Part shown: piece by piece, positions 9,377 to 18,398 of the stretch | Layout of the letters: each line of letters opens with the position of its first letter | Numbering within the stretch: the stretch's first letter is position 1 | Assembly (NCBI GenBank): GCA_965232265.1 | Contig: CBDDPH010000002.1 | Location: forward strand, 1,426,001 to 1,490,000 | Direction: 5' to 3' | Source: VXRD01 sp965232265 | GTDB taxonomy: Bacteria; Latescibacterota; UBA2968 | DNA length: 64,000 nucleotides | The notes under the pieces: model-generated | What the model was told of the DNA's origin: nothing | The model's database searches: none | What the model saw: the letters and a program-made list of their open reading frames with translations, nothing else | Translations under genes and position numbers: made by a program

Positions 9377-10690
9377 GTGAAACGCGTGACCATAATCGGG
9401 GGGGGATTTGCCGGTCTTGCAGCAGCTATCCGCCTTTGCGATGCGGGATATTCCGTTACTCTTTTGGAGCGGCGGCAGCAGTTGGGGGGGCGCACCTTTT
9501 CGTTTACAGATCCCGTTACGGGCGATACGGTTGACAATGGGCAGCATCTGTTGATGAAGTGCTATCGGGAGACGCTCGATTTTCTCGAGCGGATTGGTGC
9601 GTGCCACGATGTGGTGTTTCAATCTCAGTTCAGAATGGATTTTCGCCACGCCGATGATGGCGTGTACACGTTGAGGTTTCCATCCTTTTTGCCCGTGCCG
9701 CTGAATTTGCTGTCTGGCTTTTTGCGATTTGGAGCGGTTCACTGGACTGATATCCCGCCGTTGAGAAAAATCAGAGCGGAGTTGCACAAAGACCTTGACG
9801 CCTGTCTCACGGTGGATGCCTGGCTCGACGATTGCGGCCAGAAACCGCGTATGCGGAGGGCTTTTTGGGATCCGCTTTGTATTGCGGCTCTCAACCAGCG
9901 ACCGCAAAATGCCAGTGCGCGATATCTTCAAGCTGTGCTGCGAGAAGCTTTTTTGGGAGAATCAGATGGTGCGCGTTTGGGATATGCGCGGACGGGTCTG
10001 AGCGGTTTGTTTGAGAATCGCGCACGGGAATATATCTCAAAACGGGGTGGTGAAGTTAGGTGCGGAATAGCTGTGACATCTATTGCGCCTGCTTCTTCGG
10101 ATGTTCGCATCCATACCCGTTCGGGAGATGTGATAGATACAGATATGTGTATTGCGGCGGTTCCTCCACTACAGCTTGCCAGCATGATTTGTGCACATAC
10201 TTTTGCCGAACTCCATCACATTCTCTGTCAATACGAGCCATCGCCCATTCTTTCCGTCAATTTATGGTTTGATCGGCCCGTTATGCGTGAACCCATGTGC
10301 GGTTTGCTCGGTACGGCAATGGAATGGGTTTTTAACAAGTCGGTGCTCTATGGCGATCACGACCGTGCTTCTGAGGGCTTTCTCACCATGGTTGCATCTG
10401 CGGCGCATCATCTTTTACACCTGTCACATGATGATCTCATTGGCATGGCTTGCAAAGAGCTTCATCAGGTCTTTCCCGAAAGTAGGCGTGCCAGAGTATT
10501 ACACGCCAAAGTGATATGCGAACACGCGGCGACTTACGCGTTGCCGCTTTCTTATGCAGTGCCCAAAGCCCAGACGCCACACCCCCGTGTGTTTCTCGCA
10601 GGCGATTGGACAGATACTGGATTGCCGCCGACTATTGAAGGTGCTGTCAGGAGCGGGTACGCGGCTGCAGATGCGATTTCACTGAAATAA
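9377..10690 (+). CDS. hpnE: Hydroxysqualene dehydroxylase HpnE
   Basis: FAD-dependent amine-oxidase/phytoene-desaturase-fold enzyme that reduces hydroxysqualene to squalene. The GTG start at 9377 immediately precedes the Rossmann dinucleotide motif GGGFAGLAAA, with the FAD-binding LLERRQQLGGR next. The C-terminus has the family's FLAGDWT segment. The open frame runs back to 9158 inside hpnD, but that extension does not look like HpnE. Length is 437 residues. GGGGG lies just upstream of the start, and GTG at 9371 is an alternative. The 3' end overlaps convergent thrC by 12 bp. No squalene-hopene cyclase gene is present in the window. Confidence 0.9.
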   Translation: MKRVTIIGGGFAGLAAAIRLCDAGYSVTLLERRQQLGGRTFSFTDPVTGDTVDNGQHLLMKCYRETLDFLERIGACHDVVFQSQFRMDFRHADDGVYTLRFPSFLPVPLNLLSGFLRFGAVHWTDIPPLRKIRAELHKDLDACLTVDAWLDDCGQKPRMRRAFWDPLCIAALNQRPQNASARYLQAVLREAFLGESDGARLGYARTGLSGLFENRAREYISKRGGEVRCGIAVTSIAPASSDVRIHTRSGDVIDTDMCIAAVPPLQLASMICAHTFAELHHILCQYEPSPILSVNLWFDRPVMREPMCGLLGTAMEWVFNKSVLYGDHDRASEGFLTMVASAAHHLLHLSHDDLIGMACKELHQVFPESRRARVLHAKVICEHAATYALPLSYAVPKAQTPHPRVFLAGDWTDTGLPPTIEGAVRSGYAAADAISLK

Positions 10691-11845
10691 TTCGATGTAT
10701 TTTAAGCCCGTTCCCGTGTTGAATAATACAACGCGCTCGCGCTCGTTAACCAGATTTTGTGCTATGAGTTTTTCGAGGGCGGAGAGGGTGGCTGCGCCTT
10801 CGGGTGCGGGAAATGATCCCACAGCAACAGCCATTTTTGATGCGGAGGCCATCAGTTCTTCATCTGTGACGGAGAGCGCGCAGCCACCGCTGTCGCGAAT
10901 GGCTTTGAGCATCAAAAAGTCGCCTACTGCAGCGGGGACGCGCAGACCTGCCGCAATTGTTTCGGGATCGATCCAGGGTTCGGCGTGTTCTTCTCCCGCG
11001 CTATAAGCCCGAACAATGGGCGCGCATCCCGCCGCTTGTACGGATATCATACGGGGGCGTTCTGGGCCAATCCATCCCATTTGTTCCATTTCGTCAAATG
11101 CCTTCCACATGCCGATTAATCCCGTGCCACCTCCGGTTGGATAAATGACGACTTCTGGCAATTCCCAATCAAATTGTTCGGCCAATTCATAACCCATCGT
11201 TTTTTTGCCTTCCACGCGGTATGGCTCTTTTAGGGTCGAGATATCAAACCAGCCTCCGGCTTCTTTGCGCGATGCCACAATTTTTCCGCAATCGGAGATC
11301 AGACCGTCGATCAATTCGACATGTGCGCCCAGGACCTTGCATTCGATGTAATTGGCCTGTGGCACATCTTTGGGCATAAAAATATGCGCTGGCAAGCCCG
11401 CTCGTGCAGCATAAGCGGCTGTTGCACCACCTGCATTGCCAGCCGAGGGTATGGCAATGGCCTGAGCGCCCAATTCCGCTGCTCTTGAAATTGCCGCTGA
11501 CATGCCGCGCGCCTTAAATGATCCCGTCGGGTTTAACCCTTCGTCTTTGATGTACAGCTTTGGCACGCCAATTTTTCGCCCCAGTGATGTCGCTTGCAAC
11601 AATGGGGTGAACCCTTCGCCGAGACTCACCTGAAATTGATCGTTTTCGACTGGCAAAATTTCGGCATAACGCCACATTGTCGGTACGCGTTCTGCGAGTT
11701 TTTCCCGGCGCATGGCTTTTGCAACCGCATCGAGATCATATCGGGCAAATAACGGCGCATCTGCCTCTGGGCTCAAATTCCAGAGCTGGTCTTTTGGATA
11801 GGCTTTGCCCGTTTTTGTGCAGACCAGATCGATGAGAAATCCCAT
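10679..11845 (-). CDS. thrC: Threonine synthase
   Basis: PLP enzyme of fold type II, 388 residues, converting O-phosphohomoserine to threonine. The cofactor lysine is K111 in NPTGSFKARG. The glycine-rich phosphate-binding loop reads PSAGNAGG and a PTGGGTG segment follows. The N-terminus has the short LVCTKTGK segment that resembles the zinc-ribbon-like start of many threonine synthases. The start has GGAGG five bases upstream. Confidence 0.92.
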   Translation of the reverse strand: MGFLIDLVCTKTGKAYPKDQLWNLSPEADAPLFARYDLDAVAKAMRREKLAERVPTMWRYAEILPVENDQFQVSLGEGFTPLLQATSLGRKIGVPKLYIKDEGLNPTGSFKARGMSAAISRAAELGAQAIAIPSAGNAGGATAAYAARAGLPAHIFMPKDVPQANYIECKVLGAHVELIDGLISDCGKIVASRKEAGGWFDISTLKEPYRVEGKKTMGYELAEQFDWELPEVVIYPTGGGTGLIGMWKAFDEMEQMGWIGPERPRMISVQAAGCAPIVRAYSAGEEHAEPWIDPETIAAGLRVPAAVGDFLMLKAIRDSGGCALSVTDEELMASASKMAVAVGSFPAPEGAATLSALEKLIAQNLVNERERVVLFNTGTGLKYIELFQ

Positions 11846-11910
11846 AAATACCTCCTGAAAAAGTTAAAAACTCGTCATATTATGGGTCGCACTTTTTTTT
11901 TAGTCAAGGT

Positions 11911-13248
11911 CTAACACACCTGTTCGTTTTTCGTTCTTTCAGCCGCGTATCGGCGTATTTTTCGTCTCAGCGTCGGTCTCGATATGCCGAGCAGCTCACA
12001 GGCTCGTCCCTGGTTGCCACCGGTGGCGAGCATCACCCGCTCAATATGCGCCTGCTCAATTTCATACAGGGTTTCAATTTTGTTCGACTCATCGGACTGT
12101 ATGGGCCTGAGCACATCGAGATGCTCTGGGTGAATGACCCCTTTCTGACACGCCAGGGCTGCGCGGTAAATGGCGTGTTGCAATTCCCTTAAATTACCCG
12201 GCCAGTCACATCTCGTCAGATATGCAACCGCCGCTTCAGAAACGCCTTGAACCTCCACGCCTGCATCGGTTTTCAACCGCGTTAGCATGGCTTGAACAAT
12301 GTGTGGAATGTCTTCGCTGCGTTCTCGCAGAGGTGGGAGAGAAATGGTCACGGCGCTGAGCCTGTAAAACAAATCCAATCGAAACTCGTCTTGATCGATC
12401 ATAGACTCGAGGTCGCGGTTGGTGGCTGCAATTACCCGAACCTGCGTTTTTATGGGTGATTGACCGCCAACTCTGACAAATTCACCGCGGTCTAATACCC
12501 GCAACAGCTTGGCCTGAAATGCAGGCGAAGCCTCCCCGATTTCGTCGAGAAAAAGCGTGCCGCCATCGGCTTGTTCAAAACAACCTGCCCGACGGGTTAT
12601 GGCACCGGTAAACGCGCCTCGCTCATGTCCGAAGAGTTCACTTTCGGCAATACCTTCTGCTATTGCCGCGCAATTGAGTGCTACAAATGTCCCCAACCGC
12701 CCCGATGCCCGATGTATTTCTCGTGCCAGTAGCTCTTTTCCGGTTCCACTTTCACCGTAAATCAGGACCGAAGCCAATGTTCGCGCTGCCAGGCCTGCGC
12801 GCTTGAGTGCAAATAACATTTCTGGACACGATCCAATTACCATCCCAGTAGCCGACTCATTTCTGGGATTTTTAGACAGATAGTGCAGTGCGATTTTGCC
12901 CTCGACCTGCAATTGAGAGATCAGAATATCCAGGGCCTGCCGATCAAGGGGATGTACGAGAAAATCGCGTGCTCCCAACGACAAAGCCTCGAGTATTCTA
13001 TCAGATGCCATATACTCACCCACAATCACGACGGGACACAGGCCATCAAATACGGGAAGTAGCTTTAATCCTTTTCCATCGGGGAGGGTTTCAGCGACAA
13101 GGGCGAGATCGGGGATTTTTTCTTCTATGCGTTTCAAGCAGTGAAAAAAAGAACTCGCTGTGCGTGCGTTTGCGCCCAGTTCTTTTAGTATTTGCACCAA
13201 TTGCATTGCGCGTTGCGGGTTTCCATCCACAATCAGTATGTCTCCCAT
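11911..13248 (-). CDS. Sigma-54-dependent transcriptional activator with degenerate receiver domain
   Basis: NtrC-type activator of 445 residues, started at MGDILIVDG because GGAGG lies 5 nt upstream of that ATG. Domains: receiver-like (about 1-120), AAA+ (about 140-370) with Walker A GESGTGKE, sigma-54 contact loop GAFTGA and Walker B LFLDEIGE, then a C-terminal Fis-type helix-turn-helix (NQGRACELLGISRPTLRRKI). The receiver has lost the phosphoacceptor: where homologues have Asp before the LPDG turn the residue is Ala, and the KP loop reads HPLD. Phosphorylation control is therefore unlikely. No partner histidine kinase is adjacent. Confidence 0.93.
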   Translation of the reverse strand: MGDILIVDGNPQRAMQLVQILKELGANARTASSFFHCLKRIEEKIPDLALVAETLPDGKGLKLLPVFDGLCPVVIVGEYMASDRILEALSLGARDFLVHPLDRQALDILISQLQVEGKIALHYLSKNPRNESATGMVIGSCPEMLFALKRAGLAARTLASVLIYGESGTGKELLAREIHRASGRLGTFVALNCAAIAEGIAESELFGHERGAFTGAITRRAGCFEQADGGTLFLDEIGEASPAFQAKLLRVLDRGEFVRVGGQSPIKTQVRVIAATNRDLESMIDQDEFRLDLFYRLSAVTISLPPLRERSEDIPHIVQAMLTRLKTDAGVEVQGVSEAAVAYLTRCDWPGNLRELQHAIYRAALACQKGVIHPEHLDVLRPIQSDESNKIETLYEIEQAHIERVMLATGGNQGRACELLGISRPTLRRKIRRYAAERTKNEQVC

Positions 13249-13412
13249 AAAACCTCCGTACGTAATGAGTTGTTTTACAAGAGACGTCATGCATAATTTG
13301 TGCCAGAGGTGACAAAATTTATAACCTGTTGAAAAAAAATTATTTAAAGGTATTACGAAAATTCTTGACTCGTACATCTGACGCATAAGAGGCGACAGAT
13401 GGCTCCTATTTG

Positions 13413-13458
13413 TATAAAAAAAATGGCGTCCTTCAAAAAGAAGAACGCCATTTTTTTC
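13413..13458 (-). terminator. Bidirectional rho-independent terminator
   Basis: AAATGGCGT (13421-13429) pairs with ACGCCATTT (13445-13453), with an inner CTTC/GAAG stem and an A5 loop. Runs of A on one side and T on the other allow termination on either strand. It sits 14 bp after the stop of the fibronectin-III gene. Confidence 0.85.
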
Positions 13459-13471
13459 ATTCTTGCGGGCT

Positions 13472-16400
13472 TTATGGGACCACAATAATTACAATATTGG
13501 AAGGACTGCTGATCCGTCCGGAAAGATTTGTGCGGACCCGGTAAACATAGGTGACACCACTTTGTATATTTGTGTCGCTATAAAAAGCGTTCCGTTGTGT
13601 GGTGTTCACATTCGTGTAATCTGTATCTGTTAAATTTTGAAGGGAAACACCTGGGGTGAGTACTGCCCGTTGAATCACAAAATTGTCATACTCAGCAGGA
13701 GCTCTCCATGTCAAATTGACCTCTGGAACACTGCTATTATAGGAAACCTCCAGGTTCGATGGTGCCACGACAATCGTTTCATCTGTGGTCACTGTCCTGA
13801 TAGGTGATCGCACACTCTCATTGTCATGGTGGTCAATGGCAGAAATCTGATACCTGTAAGTCGTGCGGCTTTCCAGGCTGATATCTATATATTCCTCATC
13901 TGCCGCATCTACAGTTGTTAGCTCAGTGGGCACAGTATTTGATGAGTCTGCGCGATAAATCACAAAGGCAGTAAGTCCCGTCAGGTCGCCGCCATTTGCA
14001 TCTCTTATGGGGGCTTCCCAGCTCAACTCAACCGCTGTGCCGGTACTTGCTAAAACAGCGGCAAAATTGGCGGGAGTAGCAGGTGGCACATCATCGACCT
14101 GTACGGTTGCAGGGGCAAATAACGAGAGTTCGCTTTCTTCCTCATTTGCACCCATCGCCTGTACGCGATACACATAGGTTTGGTCCCCTACCAGAGGCGA
14201 ATCGACATACGTCGTATGCACGGTGGTAAAGGTCGCTTCGGCCTCGGTTTGCGCCGGATCTGTATAGCGCATGACGCGATACCCGGTCAGTTCTGCTTCT
14301 GTATTGGCAGCCCAAGTGATGGTAATCTGACTAATCCCACTCCTTGCCTGCACATTGCGCGGTGCTGCCAGAACCGCAGAAGGCGCAGTGGCCTGTGCAG
14401 ATACAAAGCCCGATAGTTCGCTCTTCACATTGGCGGTGCCAACCGCCCGTACGCGATAGACAAAGGGTTGGTCTGCTGTGACGGGGGTATCCACATACGT
14501 CGTCAATATGGAAGAGAAGGTCTCGTCAGGTGTTTCATCTGTGGGATCTGTAAAGCGCAAGATCTCATATCCGGTCAATTCAGGCTCGGTGTTCGCCGTC
14601 CAGGTCAAGGTGATTTTCTGCACGCCAGAAGTTGCCTGCACGTTGCGAGGGATGGCAAAGCCCTTGGTGGTTACAGATATCGGCTGAGACCGCGGGCCGG
14701 CATTGCCAACCTGATCCACTGCTCTGACCGCATAGAAATACGTCGTGAGCAACTCGACAGAGGTATCCACAAAACTCGTGTGAAGGTTCGATATTATGGC
14801 GAGCAGTACAAAAGATGAATTGTTATCACGCGATCGGAAGATCTGGAAAGAACTCAGGCCCGTCAGGTCACTGCCATTGTTGTCTCTTGTGGGTGCAGTC
14901 CAGTTGAGAAGTACGCGCTGATAATTATTGTCATCCAATCTGACGATGAGATCCGAAGGTGCGCCAGGCGCACTCTGATCGGCTGAGGCCGTTGCAGAGG
15001 CATACAGGGACTGTTCGCTTTCTTCGTTATTGGTGCCAACAGCCTGCACGCGATACACATAGGTTTGCTCTGCTACCAACGGCGAATCGACATACGTCGT
15101 CTGCACGGTGGTAAAGGTCGCTTCGGCCTCGGTTTGCGCCGGATCTGTATAGCGCATGACGCGATACCCGGTCAGTTCTGCTTCTGTATTGGCAGCCCAA
15201 GTGATGGTAATCTGACTAATCCCACCTCTTGCCTGCACATTGCGCGGTGCTGCCAGAACCGGAGCAGATTCAGTGGCTTGAGCAGAGATGGGGGACGACA
15301 ATTCGCTCTTTACATTGGCGGTGCCAACCGCCCGTACGCGATAGACAAAGGGTTGGTCTGCTGTGACGGGGGTATCCACATACGTCGTCAATATGGAAGA
15401 GAAGGTCTCGTCAGGTGTTTCATCTGTGGGATCTGTAAAGCGCAAGATCTCATATCCGGTCAATTCAGGCTCGGTGTTCGCCGTCCAGGTCAAGGTGATT
15501 TTCTGCACGCCAGAAGTTGCCTGCACGTTGCGAGGGATGGCAAAGCCCTTGGTGGTTACAGATATCGGCTGAGACCGCGGGCCGGCATTGCCAACCTGAT
15601 CCACTGCTCTGACCGCATAGAAATACGTCGTGAGCAACTCGACAGAGGTATCCACAAAACTCACCTGATCGCTCGATACTGTGGCGATGAGCGCGAAGGA
15701 TGTGTTGTTCCCGCGCGACCGGTAGATTTCAAAGGACGCCAATCCGGTCAACTCATTGCCATTTCTGTCTGTTACAGGTGCAGTCCAGTTGAGAAGTACG
15801 CGCTGGAAATTCTCATCGTCCAGGCTGACGATGAGATCTGAGGCCGCGCCAGGCGCACTCTGATCGGCAAGCGCCTGTCCGTCGATGAAAGTGGAAGTAT
15901 CACTGCGCAATAGCCCGAGATTGGGATCTTGCACAACGGTTTGAACTTTGTAGTAGTACACTTGATTGGTGGCGACAAGCGAATCGACATAGGTCGTCTG
16001 CCCCGTGGTAAAGAGCGTATCGCTTGTGACGGGTGTGAAAGGACCTTGCGTCGATTGTGACCGCAAGACCAGATAGCCCAACAAATTGGGGTCATTTATG
16101 GGATTCCAAGATATGACGATGCGCGACTGTTCATTTTTTGTTGCGCCCAAGCCAGCAGGCACGGCTACGTTCGCACCCGGTGAGTTTATGGTCACTAAAG
16201 CAAGTGCTGGAGGTCCTGTGTTGCCAGTTGGATCAACAGCAATGACCACATAGGCGTGTAGTACGCCAACTTCGAGTTCATCGCTATCGAGAAAATAAGT
16301 CTGGTTGGCTGGTACGGTTCCAAAGTCAACAAAAACATCTTTCAAATCGTCGGATATTGCTCCCATATTATCGAAGTCAATGCCCAGTTCTGTTGCGAGT

Positions 16401-17038
16401 GCGGCCAGGGCTGTTTCCGTACCCTGTATCTGGAGTTTGCCCTGCGAATCTTTGATCCTGAAAATTCTGTAACCAGACAGGCCGGTCAATTCCTGATTGC
16501 CCTCATCCCTTTCTGGTGCTGACCAGCCCAGTGTAACCTGTTTGCCATCGGCGTCGGTGATAGCGAGGAGATTTGTCGGCATAGCCGGCGCACGCGTGTC
16601 ATCGAGGGATTCTGCACTTACAAAGGCGGACAATTCGCTCACTTGCCCATCGACATCTACGGTACTGAGTTTATAAAAGTATATTTTAGATACACGAACA
16701 TCTATTGTTGAATCCACATAAGTCGTCCGTGCTGTCGTCACTTCGGGGGTAGATGATTCGCCACGCAATAGCACAAAATCTCCCGTAGCCGATGTTGATC
16801 GCCATATCCCATATCCCGCAAGGCTGGTACTGTTTACCGGATTCCAGTTCAAAATGATCCGTCCAATATCGCCCTGGGCGCGAATATTGCCCGGCGAATT
16901 CAAAGCTATGCTTTCCTCACCCTCATATTGTGAGTCAACGGGATTTACGCGCTCGCGTCCGCATCCCCATATAGCTATTAAAATTATCGCAATCCCCAAA
17001 AGGCTGACTTGCAGCCGACGCATCCACCAGTGCTTCAT
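13472..17038 (-). CDS. Large fibronectin type III repeat lipoprotein
   Basis: 1,188-residue predicted lipoprotein. The N-terminal hydrophobic stretch ends in IWGC, a lipobox cysteine near residue 27. The rest is a string of about ten fibronectin-III-like modules recognisable by the recurring pattern ITxTWxANxExELTGYxxxR ... TTYVD ... YxYRVxAVG. A three-module block is duplicated (see the repeat entry). Start ATG at 17038 has GAGGAG 6 nt upstream. Such proteins commonly bind polysaccharide or protein at the cell surface; no catalytic domain is visible. It ends at a strong terminator. Confidence 0.88.
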   Translation of the reverse strand: MKHWWMRRLQVSLLGIAIILIAIWGCGRERVNPVDSQYEGEESIALNSPGNIRAQGDIGRIILNWNPVNSTSLAGYGIWRSTSATGDFVLLRGESSTPEVTTARTTYVDSTIDVRVSKIYFYKLSTVDVDGQVSELSAFVSAESLDDTRAPAMPTNLLAITDADGKQVTLGWSAPERDEGNQELTGLSGYRIFRIKDSQGKLQIQGTETALAALATELGIDFDNMGAISDDLKDVFVDFGTVPANQTYFLDSDELEVGVLHAYVVIAVDPTGNTGPPALALVTINSPGANVAVPAGLGATKNEQSRIVISWNPINDPNLLGYLVLRSQSTQGPFTPVTSDTLFTTGQTTYVDSLVATNQVYYYKVQTVVQDPNLGLLRSDTSTFIDGQALADQSAPGAASDLIVSLDDENFQRVLLNWTAPVTDRNGNELTGLASFEIYRSRGNNTSFALIATVSSDQVSFVDTSVELLTTYFYAVRAVDQVGNAGPRSQPISVTTKGFAIPRNVQATSGVQKITLTWTANTEPELTGYEILRFTDPTDETPDETFSSILTTYVDTPVTADQPFVYRVRAVGTANVKSELSSPISAQATESAPVLAAPRNVQARGGISQITITWAANTEAELTGYRVMRYTDPAQTEAEATFTTVQTTYVDSPLVAEQTYVYRVQAVGTNNEESEQSLYASATASADQSAPGAPSDLIVRLDDNNYQRVLLNWTAPTRDNNGSDLTGLSSFQIFRSRDNNSSFVLLAIISNLHTSFVDTSVELLTTYFYAVRAVDQVGNAGPRSQPISVTTKGFAIPRNVQATSGVQKITLTWTANTEPELTGYEILRFTDPTDETPDETFSSILTTYVDTPVTADQPFVYRVRAVGTANVKSELSGFVSAQATAPSAVLAAPRNVQARSGISQITITWAANTEAELTGYRVMRYTDPAQTEAEATFTTVHTTYVDSPLVGDQTYVYRVQAMGANEEESELSLFAPATVQVDDVPPATPANFAAVLASTGTAVELSWEAPIRDANGGDLTGLTAFVIYRADSSNTVPTELTTVDAADEEYIDISLESRTTYRYQISAIDHHDNESVRSPIRTVTTDETIVVAPSNLEVSYNSSVPEVNLTWRAPAEYDNFVIQRAVLTPGVSLQNLTDTDYTNVNTTQRNAFYSDTNIQSGVTYVYRVRTNLSGRISSPSNIVIIVVP
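14085..15854. repeat. Tandem 885-bp duplication inside the fibronectin gene
   Basis: Two adjacent copies (about 14085-14969 and 14970-15854) are offset by exactly 885 bp, 295 codons. The central part is essentially identical at DNA level: 14478-14687 matches 15363-15572. The edges have diverged. Each unit encodes three fibronectin-III modules. Confidence 0.85.
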
Positions 17039-17068
17039 AATAATCTCCTCGTTGCCCATTATTGATGG

Positions 17069-17506
17069 TTAAAATTTTTTCTTCAACACAATCCCAATAG
17101 ATTTTTTGCGAATATCACTGTTGAGATCAATTTTGATTCGTCGATCAATTTTGGGCATTTTGTCATCTGCGCCGCTGTGTATGAGCAAACGCAAGCCACT
17201 GATCAACAAAATTGCGGAAAATCCGACACTCATCATGCTCTTGGTATCTCGATCACTTGCGCGGTCAAAAAGCTGTTCGGCGTCTCGAGCGTCTTTCGCC
17301 GCCTTGTAGGCTTCGTAAATGTCGTTTGCATCGCGCTTGTAATCAACGGCACGCTTGGCCATAAATGCACTGCCACCGAGAAATAAGACACCAAATGTGC
17401 GCCGTGCAGTAAAAAAGGACCGCGCTTCGGCAACAGGGGCCAAACACCCCAAAAAAAATGCGGTTGCCAGCACGACACAACACACTTTATACATCCGTCT
17501 GTTCAT
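17069..17506 (-). CDS. Small exported/membrane protein of unknown function
   Basis: 145 residues, not recognised as a family. The N-terminus is a signal-like segment (residues 5-28, with LGC near residue 20 and an AEA site near 27). A charged helical region of Lys/Arg/Asp/Ala follows (about 50-85), then a second hydrophobic segment (about 92-108) and a basic C-terminus. GGAG lies upstream of the ATG. It sits between the RDD-protein and fibronectin genes on the same strand, so it may share their transcript. Confidence 0.65.
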   Translation of the reverse strand: MNRRMYKVCCVVLATAFFLGCLAPVAEARSFFTARRTFGVLFLGGSAFMAKRAVDYKRDANDIYEAYKAAKDARDAEQLFDRASDRDTKSMMSVGFSAILLISGLRLLIHSGADDKMPKIDRRIKIDLNSDIRKKSIGIVLKKKF

Positions 17507-17578
17507 ACTTACTCCTTCTCTGATTTCGAGGGTTTAGACGAGAGTACATATCCAAAAGTTTCGGATAACTGACATATT

Positions 17579-18397
17579 CTATTCAAATCTTCTCTCGGTT
17601 TCTGTCTTTTCCCAGGTGCGCACCAGGCGAACGAGTCTCGTGCCGAGAATTTTATCGTGAAGTGCTCGGCTGTCGGGGTCCCATAGCATCCAAAATCCAC
17701 TAAATCCCAGTGTTGCGATAAAAAGCAGAGGATGTAGAACAAATCTGCCTACCGCTTGTGACCAGGTTGGAATGCCTCCCCCAACGCGCTCGACTCGAAT
17801 GCCCAATTCGCGCATTCCAGGAGTAAACCCAGAACGCGCCCACCCCGATAAGGTCATGAAGACTCGAAAAACGACCAGAATGACCAAGATGATGCCAAAA
17901 TCGTTCCAGATAATCATCGCCCTGCTCTGCGCTGCGGGGTCTCCCTCGATCAATCCAACGGCGATGTCCTTCGCACTTCCCACAAAACCCGTGATGTCTG
18001 ACCAGAGATCATCGGACTGATTGCCCCCGCCACCACCTCGCCCACCGCGTCCGCCGCGTCCACCGCCACCGCGTCCACCGCCGGCAGTTGCGGTTGGGGC
18101 GGTTGGAAAAAGAACGCTTTTGAGAAGAAAAAATATTAAAAAAGGAACGAATACTTGCATGGAGAAATCAATCGCGCTCGATGCGATGCGTCTCAAAATC
18201 CCCGGTGGACTTGTCAACGTACTTGTGTCCACAGATTTTGGATCAAAGTCTTTTAAGCGCGTTTCGATTTCGGCTCTGACTTGATCGAATCGCTCTGGAA
18301 ATAGGTCTCGATCCAGATGGGCATAGATATCTTCGAGTTCTGAAAGCGAATAGTTCTGAAGCGATTCGACAAATGCTTCATTACGGCTCTGCTCCAT
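17579..18397 (-). CDS. RDD family membrane protein with Gly/Arg-rich loop
   Basis: 272 residues. A cytoplasmic N-terminal helical region (1-65) precedes an RDD domain: ILRRIASSAIDF starts the first membrane helix, a second helix lies near 160-185, and the GFTPGMRELGIRV and GRFVLHPLLF segments are typical. Between helices is an inserted Gly/Arg tract (residues 106-125). RDD proteins are poorly characterised; some are linked to ion transport. The ATG has AGGAG 4 nt upstream and lies 1 nt after the stop of the RND gene, so it belongs to the efflux operon. Confidence 0.82.
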   Translation of the reverse strand: MEQSRNEAFVESLQNYSLSELEDIYAHLDRDLFPERFDQVRAEIETRLKDFDPKSVDTSTLTSPPGILRRIASSAIDFSMQVFVPFLIFFLLKSVLFPTAPTATAGGGRGGGGRGGRGGRGGGGGNQSDDLWSDITGFVGSAKDIAVGLIEGDPAAQSRAMIIWNDFGIILVILVVFRVFMTLSGWARSGFTPGMRELGIRVERVGGGIPTWSQAVGRFVLHPLLFIATLGFSGFWMLWDPDSRALHDKILGTRLVRLVRTWEKTETERRFE

Positions 18398-18398
18398 G

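Noticed and set aside
15065..15841. 258-codon plus-strand frame across the fibronectin repeats
   Set aside because: It mirrors the repeated minus-strand gene and lacks a start signal; its Cys/Arg-rich product has no family features.
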